Assembly (NCBI GenBank): GCA_003344405.1
Contig: NOWV01000027.1
Location: 1 to 64,000, forward strand
Source: Trichoplax sp. H2
Taxonomy: Eukaryota; Placozoa; Uniplacotomia; Trichoplacea
Length of the DNA stretch: 64,000 nucleotides
Reading direction: 5' to 3'
A program made the position numbers and the translations under genes. The notes below the pieces were generated by a model. The model was not told the origin of the DNA. It made no database searches and saw only the letters and a list, made by a program, of their open reading frames with translations. Position 1 is the first letter of the stretch, and the number at the start of each line of letters is the position of its first letter. Of the stretch, positions 12,176 through 26,200 are shown one piece after another.

Positions 12176-12736
12176 TACTACACTATGCAAGCTAAGCGAT
12201 AGCGCAATTCACTTGAGGTCGACAGTGGCCCGAATTTATCACGATCGTAATCGTTTCATAATTAAGCTTATCGTAGAATCATACTATTGAACAAAATTTT
12301 TTAGCAATGCAGAGTAAATTATGAACTAAATCGAAGGCATAACTGAGGAATAAAGGCAGGCAGTAGGTATCTGATCAACACTGCAATAGCAGTTATAGTG
12401 TACTTTATGAATACATTGCAGGAAAAATACTACAGTTCAACAATGAAAGGAATTAACTTTATTCTCTGGGATTAAATGTTTATAGCATAGCATACACAAC
12501 GAAATGAAATATGATAAAAATGCTATTATCTAGCGACAAAGTCACTTGTCTTAAGTTGAAAAACCTTACTTACATTGTGTCTGTTTGAACTACAATAATA
12601 AGGTCATAAAGTTTTTCACTGGTTTAGTCACAAATTAAATTATTTTATGTTGTTTATCTTGAAAACTTTGTAACAACATAGCGTACAAATAAAACATTAG
12701 AATACCAAAACGAGGAAAAGACGGTTAAGTTGATTT

Positions 12737-15115
<2,379 letters not shown>

Positions 15116-15349
15116 TTAATAAAAATGATGCTTCGATGAAGTGCCTCTTCAATCTCAATGCTGACTTACTGACTTTACTTTGCTGTCCCAGTATATCACT
15201 GTATGTAGCACCAGGTAGTGACAGGGACTTGTTTTTTTTCCTCTCGACTTTCAAGAATACTTATACTGAGCACTGTACTAGAAATGCGACACCATACAGT
15301 ATAGTTCCATGTAGGCCAGGCTGACACAGCTCTTTTATGGATCTCTGCA

Positions 15350-16035
15350 GAGTACTGTACACTGTACTGCACAATCCATTGTACTGTGGGTTACTGTGCT
15401 GCACTGTTAGGATTGCACCCGGATTTCCATACTCGGGTACCGTACTGTACCAGTACAGTACGGTACATACAGTACTGTACTGTACTGTACCGCAGTGGGG
15501 CTAGCCTAAGGTTCTCGGACGTACAGCTCGGAAAGACGCCCTACGTACGAGACACTTTGTACAGTACAGTACAGTACCGCAATCTACAGTACATTATACT
15601 GTGAGTGACTGTTCTGTACCTTAAAGTGCACACTATGGGTTACAGTAAGAAAGAATTAATTACCAGGGACTAGTGCTGTAGACGTCTAGCGATTGGACGT
15701 CCAACGGACGTTCGGTATGTACGTTCGTTGTCAGATCGGACGTCGACGAACTGTACTGTACAGTACAGTGTATACAGTCAGTTTGTATAATCCCACCCCA
15801 ATACTATACTGTACAGTGTACAGTACATACAGTACAGTACAGTAGTACAAACGTCTTTTACAACACTTTGTATTTCAGAGTCATGACTACAGTATACTGT
15901 ACGCTGTTACGTACAGTACAGTACTACTGTATGTACAGTGTATAGTATAGTCTTATACCGTACTGTACAGTGTACTGTACTGTACACTATGTACGGTATA
16001 CTGTAGTGTTAACACTGTACACTGTGTACGTTGGT
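15350..16035. repeat. TACWG pentanucleotide arrays with an ACGT-rich block
   Basis: Upstream of PSMA6 there are several tracts of alternating TACTG and TACAG units (15350-15500, 15556-15600, 15750-15850, 15890-16030). Because TACTG on one strand reads as a shifted TACAG on the other, long tracts are near-perfect palindromes. Between them (15680-15750 and 16025-16095) lie many ACGT and GGACGTTCG words, unusually CpG-rich for this window. Confidence 0.85.
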
Positions 16036-16118
16036 ACTGTACGTTCAATGAACGTCCGACGTTCAAATTGGACGTTCGTACGTTCGTTCATTAAAACTGG
16101 CTAACGTCCACAGTACTA

Positions 16119-16238
16119 CCAGGGACTACTAGAAAGAGAGACGGACGCCTAGCGGCCGTTTCGAGCAAAATTATTTTTAGTACTGTATATCGAATGACCG
16201 TTCTCTGTCCCTCTCTTTCGTCTTTTAGTAGTCCCTGG
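16119..16238. mobile_element. MITE-like hairpin element, 120 bp
   Basis: The ends form an imperfect terminal inverted repeat: CCAGGGACTACTAGAAAGAG on the left and CTTTTAGTAGTCCCTGG on the right, with AGAGAG/CTCTCT inside. It has no coding capacity. A TA precedes the left end and TTA follows the right end, which is compatible with, but does not prove, a TA target site as in Tc1/mariner-derived MITEs. The same end sequence occurs in the same orientation at 15662 (ACCAGGGACTA), so a larger element of 15662-16238 with this hairpin at its right end is possible. Confidence 0.6.
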
Positions 16239-17243
16239 TTAAGCCCGTAGATTCCTCTCTTACTATACGCTATATTCACTTGATCAGTTTACTTTCTACT
16301 CACTTGCAATATTTGCAAGTATGAATAATAAACAATAAGCAATATTTGCCTTCCTTGTACTAATAATTAGTTTCATCAAGTACTGGATACTATATATTAA
16401 TTTTATGACAATGCTATGAAATTACTAGATTGAAACTATATTTTTCTACTCGTAACGCCACAATATTAAACGTTAATGTATATACAACCATATGTAGTTA
16501 GTAGATTTTATTCATTGTAATTATCTTTCTATCGTACAGTATATGGCAGGATACTTGTCTCTTCGTATAAAAGTAATGAAAAACGTTAAGTGAACTATAA
16601 TTATGGTAATGCAATAAGAAAGATGCTCTTCAAGATCTAATTACCGTTAAGATCATATTCCATCAATGCTTTGGTAGACAATCTTTTTATTAAAGCTGAA
16701 TTTCATTCTAGTCAATCCAATTTACCCATACTAATTAATCATTAGTCGTATCATAATAAATTGACTTGCTTTACATAAATGCTAATGATAGCAACAAATA
16801 CTTTTAGGCTCTAATTAATACACAATATAATAACGATCCGTTGGAATACCATATCATTCCATTATTTGCATAATTTATATTTTCAAATAAATTCGTACAG
16901 TTGTTGAAAGTTTCCATCTTATGGCACGGATTTGCTCTATATGCAGATAATAGAATTTCTTATTTTTAATTCAAACTAGCAGTCTTCAGGAGACCGATTT
17001 CCATACTAATTTCTATACGATACTGCACGCTATGTAAAGTACGTGTAACAAATGATTATATAGAACCTCCTACGGTATTGCGTATTTCAGAGAGGACTAA
17101 TGTGGTACTGTGATAAAATGTATAAGAGTTCTTTGACATATTAATAATGTTCTTCCAAGATTATTTAACTTTATATAATTATCAGTTTCAGCCTCGCTGC
17201 GTTTAATATTGCAAATTATATTATAGTCAATGTCCATGGATCC

Positions 17244-20200
17244 TCATCTTCTTTTTGAATTGATGGCTGAATCTAAATTAAATGAATTGAAAAGTTCTTT
17301 AATTATTTTATCCGGACCCTTTTGCCACTGTGTTACGAAGATATAATAATTATTGATTCATTATAAAATTCGTGCATAATTAAGTAAGTAATCGTAGTTA
17401 CCGCCATAGTAATTTGATCAGTACATGCCATCCTAATGCGTTCACATGTTGCTGGGCTATCGAGTCGGAACATTTTGTGAAATCCAGAGTCTTTTCTGAT
17501 TGCGAAAATAATCATTTAATTAACTACTTTATGAAGAAATACTCCGTTATAACAATAGTAGTAACTTTTATGATTGCAATTAGCTCTATTTCATCAACAA
17601 ATACGAATATATTCGAGCGCTATAGTGTTAATACAATATCATTTACTTACCTAGCAGCAATAATGGCATATTTAATCGCCAGAAATACTGATGAGGCAAG
17701 TACTAAAGACGGTTCTCCAATACCCTAATTTTAAATAATTAAGGAACCGTTATCATTTTTTCTATCGTTTATACTGGTGATATTACTAAAGATACACTTC
17801 TAGTATTATTTTACCTTTGAAGAAAAAATTCCGCGTTTATTTGGAACATTTGGTAATAAATAAATATAAAATTTGTTTGGAATATTTGATAAACTGGGAA
17901 TTTTATATGTTGCTGGTCCTCGTGTTAGCAAATATCCAGAGGGTGATATACATTGTTCTTCAAGTGTATATAATCCTATTCCTTGTACAAACGCTCCTTC
18001 AATCTTATCCAGAACCAACAGGTGATCGATTAATAATATTATAAATCTTAAACAGTTAAGTAATACCAGCCAGTTAATTTCCTAATTCTGATAGCTAATA
18101 AATTTATTAGCATACCTGACCAACATCGATTGCCGGATTTAAACTTTTGCCTACATCCATTACAATATCGGTACGCAATATCTAAATTATTGAAACATTG
18201 TATAGCAACACAGCAATAATGATGGATTAGGTAATAGCAACGTAGAGCAAATAATATAAAATTGGATACATAAGTACAGTATATCAGGCCCGGCTTATTA
18301 TAAAAATTTGAATTTAAAAAAATATTAATATTGATATATATTGTACATTTTACTACATCATCTGTATAAAATCTGTAAATAAATTATTTTCTTGCATTCA
18401 TAAAATATTGCAGTATGTATCACTTAATTCGTAATACGTATTAATATTAATGTATCTTCGTACATGATAATCCCCAGTTAAAGAATCAATTTCTATTTCT
18501 GATACCGCGGCCCCATAGGTAACGTAATTATATACTCGTCCAGAATTTTCATTCCAGTTATAACCTATGTTGGGCACACTGCAAGAACAAGACTTATCAC
18601 ATTCAGTATGTTGTAGTCAGGCAAAACACACGCAAAAATATAGGCAAACTTTATCACATACTGTGTTTATCATGATATTGCAATTAAAGAATGTTTAATT
18701 TAATTACCGATAAAATCCATTGGCTGATAGGTTAACTCTGTCGGTGTAAGCAGCTTTGACCTTAGACGATAAAAAATGAATTGCTTATGATTTCACTTGG
18801 TATATATACATTGTGGTATTTATCATAATTTGAGAAGCTTCTGTTTTTGTACGTTAACTCTATAGAAACAAGCTCTACGCAAATTCTGTGCAAGTTAATT
18901 GTACGATATACCGGTATGAACATAAGGTTGTATGACGATGCATGCTGAAACACTCATTACGATCATAAAACTTACCCAGTCTTCCCATTTTCCCTTTAGA
19001 TTAGCTGCTCGGTATGGGGCTATTCGATCTCTTAACTGTTCACATGCGTTCTATAAAATACAAATTAGTATCTGCTAATTAAAAGATATTTATGCGTGAA
19101 CAACAAAGATAGTAACTAATCCTATAAATCAATAGAAAAGTAGAAAGAACATATAGCTTCCAACAACTGTCGTATCATTAAATATTATTATATTTTGGTA
19201 TGTAAGTTATCACTATGATTATGATCAACCATATCACAGATAAAGTACAACATAAATTCTGTACTACGATATCGGTTCATAGCAGGTATTTGCCAGGATG
19301 CGATATTTGTATTTATTCAATAAACCTTATTGCTGTTAAGTTAAAATGATATCTATTTGTAAAGTTATACGATCATGATATTCACAAATATGTATACTAC
19401 TGCTAGAACTCAAATAACTATATGATCATAGAGAATTATAAGAGGTTATACGATCATACCAGAACGGCTCCTCCATTTAAATCGGTTGATAACGAACCAG
19501 CTGTTGGTGATGCATTTGGTACCGAAGATGTATTAGTTTCAACAATATGTACTTTATCCACCGGGACTCCCAGAACATGTGAACAAATCTATTGAAAAAA
19601 ATTACATTGATTTAAGTTATCAAATCGTATCTAGTAGTATGGTACTATTCTCACATAAATTATTCATTCGTAAATGGTTTACAAGCTTACATTTAATACC
19701 ATATCGGCCAATTACTAATGAGTACTGCTAGTTATTACCTATCTATAACAATTTACGATACATTATAAGATATTATAGACTTACCTGTGATAATTTAGTG
19801 TATAAGCCTTGACCCATTTCAGTTCCACCATGTGACAACAGTACGGAACCGTCAGTATAAATCATAACTAGTGCTCCGCCCTAAAAGAAAAATATTTTTG
19901 TGTAAGCTACGGTTACTAGCAGTTGTTAAAATTGAAGCCTTACAAACTCTTCGTTTATGTTCTTTCTCATAATTAGCACTATAGCTTACTAAATTAAAAT
20001 ATTAAAGGTAAGGCCTGTGAGCTCTTACTTGATTGTTATATTTTGAGGTAAACGATACTGGAAATCCTGCTGGTACAATTGCTATACCTCGCTTCTTCCA
20101 TCGATTTACCCTACATATTATTAAAAGGATATACATGTCGTTATAGTTTTAACATGTAATAAAGGATATTACAACATTTTAAGAGGAATTATGATAAAAT

Positions 20201-23200
20201 CCGAGATACTAATTTAATTTATTTCCATGAGATTAAATTAGTAGTTACAGTTATTCTAGTTACTTATTAAAGGCTTCAACTTCCAATTTACGACTTTCAT
20301 AACAACTACGTTTAATAACTTCATTTAAAACAGCTCGCGCTCTGCTATCTTCTACTGTCTGGTTGTAATGCGTAACATCGTTATTCCGATGTAGATTTAT
20401 TTCTCTAACCTAAACGACATAAACGAATAATTATAATACATTTCATAGCGTCTTATAAACATTGAAACATCTTCTATATTTAAACAAATTATAAGATTCT
20501 CTTGCTACAAGTGATGGTGGTATTACTTGTAATTGGGTTATTCCACATTCAATGCCAATGTCGGTTAAGATTGTTTCTGTAGCTAACATTGCCTATTAAT
20601 CATGAATGAAAGAGGGAATAACATGACCATTGCTAGATACAAGACGAATTTTACCTTACATCAGTTCTTTAACACAGTTAAACTATATTCTTTCTTATTT
20701 AATGTAGGAAAATAGTATATTTTGTATATGTAAAAGATAGAATTCAAAGATATAAGTATTACTTGAGGTGATCCAAATCCTCTAAAGCCTGTATTGGATG
20801 GAATATTAGTTTTGCACAGATAACCAATAATTTCAACATTGGGAATATGATAGCAACTAAGACAGGTTAATATTGATCTTCCCATAACCTGCAAAGGGAA
20901 ATAAATATTACAGTGTTACTCAAATAACTATTAAACGAGCCTTATTTATAAATAATGGTATATGCATGAGATATCTTCAGGCAGTAGGATAAACTAGCTA
21001 TTCCTTTAATTACCCCATGTGATACATCCCGTGTATTGCCACTGTTGGAATACATTTTCATTTTTAGGGCATTAATAACCCCATCATTGTTAAATCCAAC
21101 CTACAGAAAAATACTTCATGAAATTCTAGTTCGAAATTAGAAAAATACTTGGTCATATTCATTATACCTTATATTTAAACATATAGGGATGCCTCGTTCC
21201 TGTTATAGACATATCGGTATCTCTGTCTAAAACGCATCGAACAGGCCTTTTTGTTCTAAATTAGATGAGAAAAATTTCATAGAGCCTGATAGAAATCGTT
21301 TTTAATCTGGCTTTACTACATAAGAACTTCTTCAGTCCTATAGTTAATCATTTTTATTTAAGCTTATAGATAATATTACGATAACTACCGTATTATTTTA
21401 CTCACTTCTGAGCTGCAATAGCACTTGCTACAGCTATAGGAATTCCACGCATATCCTTACCGCCAAATCCACCACCTATATAATATATTACGAAAGCTTA
21501 GTATTAACAGAGTGTCGATTCGATTACGTTTTGTTTTAGACCATGATGTTTAGTACCTATACTTATATAAGAATAGCATAATACCTAGACGCTTAACTCT
21601 ACAAATCACCCTATTCGAAGGAACACCCAAAGCTTTAGCAACCGATTTTTGCGTACCAGAAGGATCTTGAGTTGATGAAAAAATTTCCATTTCTCCACTT
21701 TCTGCCTTAGGCAATGCTACACATGATTGCGTTTCGAAGTAAAAATGTTCCTTGATATTGTAAAATAATTTATAATTGAATAATTAATTAGCGGTATGAT
21801 TTCGACAAGGATATTTAGAAATACAAGTTACATAACTAATGCGTAGATCATGTATTTATAAATGATAAAGATTTTGAATAAGATACGTAAAATATGTAGC
21901 TCATTCGGAAATCGTTTAAATTTATAGAATATTATCTTGTGAAGAGCTTAACTGTACCCACCTGGCCACCTACTGTAAATTCCCCCTCTATCGTTTTTTG
22001 TGATAACGTCAATTCACGCTCTACATCTCCTTTTCTAATTTGACGTGTTGGAGAGTAAAACGATTCTGCCGCTATTGCTTTCTGGATTAAAATAGATTAA
22101 CGCAGAGTTACAATACGGCAAGATGTAATTGATACTTCTAGAGTGTAAGTCCTATTGTTATACGCTACTAAATTACAATGACGATAGATAGCATAATGTT
22201 TACCTCGATCGTTAGAATAACTGGTAAATCTTCATATTCTATTTGTACAGCTTTGGCAGCTCTATTGGCATTATCTCTTGTATCAGCTAGGATTAATCCA
22301 ATTAAGTGGCCTATGCAGGTAACCTAAACGTTTATATTAAATTGTTAAAACTTATGAGATCAGTAAGCTAATATCAATGAAGATTAGTAGCATATATCGG
22401 CCAACTATAACTTTATAAGTATTAAATGTGTAGCTAAAAATATCTTGTTATTAGCAGCAGGTTACCAAAATAAAAACTTAAATTTTTTTACCTAAATAAT
22501 TTTAAGCAATTCACTTCTGTGCATAATTCATATAAGACGTATATGTTAATTAAACAAGTTATCAGTAAATAAAGGATTGCAACGTACCTCCTCTGTAGCG
22601 AAAATTTCCTCTCCGTATTCGATACATCCGCGATTGCAACCGGGTTTTATGTCATTAGCGCCAACATAATCGTACACGCCAGGCATGGATATCGCATCTT
22701 CATAATTTATTGACCTAGAATAAAGGATCCACGATTGAATTACTGTAAAGCTGTTATATTCTAAAGTACACGTTTAAACTACTGATAACTGACGTTGATA
22801 CTTAATGAAATGCATTTCCTAATTCATAGTACATCACAAAATTACTTACCTAATTTTTGCGTGTGCATTCGTGCTTAAGACTAATCCGGCAAATAATTCA
22901 TCTGTTTTAAAACATCAGATTGAATATCGTTTTATTAGATGTACTTTTTGTATTCATACGCGATATCTTATTAGAGTGGATGCTTTACGATTTTTTACTA
23001 GAGTATTTAGGCATATCATCGCAGTAAATAGCTTCTCCTGTAGCTTGTTTCATAGCAGAGGTATGCACCATGGGTTTTCTCATGGAACTGTGTTCTTGTT
23101 GACTACAATCTGACTTCTACTCATGTTAACCATGAAATAAATAAAGAATAAGTACCGTATAAAGATATAAGATGAAATAAATGAAATTTTAGCAGACGTG

Positions 23201-26200
23201 ACGCATTTAGTTATAATCTAGCTACAAAATTCGTCGCCATGGTAATTATTTTGGAACACTGTAAAGCAAGATATCGAACTACTAAAATATAGATTAACTG
23301 GATCTTATTAATTAAATTCAATATTCGGGTTATAATCTTAATTCTGAGCTATTTTCTACAGAATAATTCGGCAAATACATTCACATATTTAAAGTAAAAA
23401 TATCAATGATACCTCAAATTCTTGATAGCCTTGAAAACGATTATGTTTAAAAACTGAAGCTGCACTTAAATAACTAGGCGGTATTCCTATATTTAGAAGT
23501 TCCTATAATTGTAAAATATTCGCCCATTATTTACTACTGGTGATCATATTCATTTGATAAATTGATTTTGGATAATTCTGAGAAAGTTTATTTATCCCGT
23601 TAGAGTACGTAGATCGATATCACTTATCGACTAAGTTTAGTAGTAATATCTAAGTGATACAGGTAATTACCACAATATGTTTCTATTACCTCAGAAGAGA
23701 GCAACTGAGACGAAACCATCAGATAAAATTTCAAAAAGAAACTAGGGGCTAATATTTTCCTATATTCTACCATTCCTCCAGGAGTAGAAAACGCTAAAGG
23801 CATATCTTTACTTAGCAGTTGAATAACGATATCGGTCAAATTTTCATTCCATTCTCTAAATATTATATTAATTATAAGGATAAAAGCGTATGGATCACTT
23901 CATTTCTTCTTAACATTTTATAAATTACATCTCGTTCTCTGTCTGTATACCCGATGTCGCAATATCTTATAAGCAATAATGTTAATGTCATAATATTACG
24001 CAAGCGATATTAAAACTGAGTAATTTCTAACACTTTGAAATACATATTTATGACTAATGACATTAAAAGTGTAAACACAATTTTGAAGGGCTTCATGGCC
24101 TAAAAAAATATAGAAGTCAACTTTTGTAATTCTTTGTGTACCTGCCAACCAGGAAATCGCTAGTTTTACGAGCAATAATAGTAATTGGCGCCATACCACC
24201 GAAACTTAGTGTACAGTCTCTAATAATATAATTACATCGAAGTGAATTTTTTTCTAGAGCCACCCTCATCCCTGCATTAACTATGGTAATATCGTCAGAA
24301 CGTCGTCGAGCTTGTTTAAATCCATGAAAATATTCATTCTAAAAGTTCACATCCAAACGTAATTATAAAGTTTATGCATATTGTACGTGATCAGTTGCGT
24401 GCCATAATATTGGGTTAGTAGCAATTTTACTATTAAGGAATAGAAACTTTGCACTTGTACCTGAGAAGTGTATGGAATAAGTATTGATTCGATTATTTCA
24501 TCAGGTTTAAGACAAGTTTTTCGATATCCAGTAAAAAAAGATTCATCCATAATCATAATTTTTCTTTCACCTTAAAAATGTCAAGATAATGGTGAACAAT
24601 GATAATATTTTTGAACAACATATGTAGTCTTTAATTAAATTTCAGGCCTATAAGTGATGCATTTAGTGAAATTGCTTATCAATACACGGTAGTTCAGTGC
24701 AATATAAATATAATAATATATGATTCTGAAACTTGCACACTTCTTACCTTCAGCTGATTGAATGTACAATCTCGACTTTGACGCCAGAAGCAAAGGATTT
24801 AAATCAGAAATTGGACTTGCGGTCACGATATTGCCAGCGATACTCTAAAAAAATTTATAATGTCTGCTATAATTTTATTTGTAAACGTTACAAAGATTCA
24901 TATCCTTTTATCGTTGTATTCGGGATAAATAGGTCAATATCTGAAGCTAATAACAACTTGCTATTAATTACTGTCTTGATAACGATTAAACTATGGTGAT
25001 AGCGAACAAAAATAATACATACGCCGACATTTCTAACTTGATGGCCTGCAAACCAGCGTAACATCTCCACAATTGCTGCAAATGTCCTCGTCTTATATTC
25101 TGTTTTATAAAATATCGTTTCACTAAGATTTTACTTTACATCAGCTAATTAAATATTATCTATTTATACAATTAGACTAAAATATTTATGGTGTATATGT
25201 TTTAAAAGTAATGTACTATTACTAGTAAATATATCACATTCAACTAAATGCTTTACAATACAGTACTATGAATTTAGTGATTTTGATGTTTAAAATTTAG
25301 TGTTGCAGTCTAATGATCGTGCTGATACAAATCTTTGCAATTTGGCCTACTAAATAAGTATACACACTACGTTACATACCTGGTAACTTATCTATAGCAT
25401 CATTCATTATTTCATTTAATTTTGTTAGTGTAATACATCCTCCAATTTCAATTCCTTCTTCAGTGTGCTTAACTATATTTAATTCTGGGATTTCAGTGGG
25501 GCTAATTATAACTGGGTAGTGAAGTCCTTTGAATTTCATTTCTATTCCTACAAATTATCAAATAAACGATTATACCGTAAACTAGATCTAATATAACTAC
25601 TGTAACTATCGTAATATTAGAAATGTATTATTTAAAGGTAAATGACCGTTTCGTAAGAAATCTTAAAAAAACAGTAATACCAACCGACTTCTGTATTTCC
25701 AACCACCAACTTCGCCCTAGGATATTTTTTTTTAAGTAACAATAATTCTTCCAGAGAGCTTGGTCTAAACCAAGTCATAGTGTTACCAACAATGCGCAAG
25801 CTTTCTACTGGCATATCTCTCGTAACCTATAAGTACAAAAATGGTAATATGAAGATCGGTACAATGAAACACTCTTTCTTAGTATCGTAAAATTGCCACA
25901 CCATTAGTTCTGGCGGAAAAATTAATTCCTGAGATGGATCATATGCCGAAAAGCTTGATAGGTTGTATAACTTGTTATCCATATTATTCTATCGTGATGT
26001 AAGTTATAAAAATATGAATATATAAATTAAATTGCAATCAGTAAATCTAAAGCAAACGGTATTAATGTATTAAATTTCCTGGTCATCGATTCGAATGTGT
26101 AAAAGTACATTAAAGAAATAACTTTTATTTGAGGCGTTTACTATTGTACTACTACTGTACTTACCTTTAGAGTTTGGGATTCAGTTTCAATCTTTTCTTT

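Larger units (their letters stand above)
9840..12204. repeat. Sequence present twice around a 20-N gap (probable unmerged haplotypes)
   Basis: Segment A (9840 to about 10111) recurs as A' (11579 to about 11840), and segment B (about 11228-11558) recurs as B' (about 11851-12204). The order is A, a 1.1-kb stretch, B, N-gap (11559-11578), A', B'. Copies differ by a few single bases (for example CCAATTCCACG versus CCAATTTCACG, and CTCACCC versus CTCATCC) and by small length changes. B ends exactly at the gap with GCGATAGCG, while B' continues into unique sequence. This is the pattern expected when two allelic contig ends were placed side by side instead of being merged. Confidence 0.85.
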
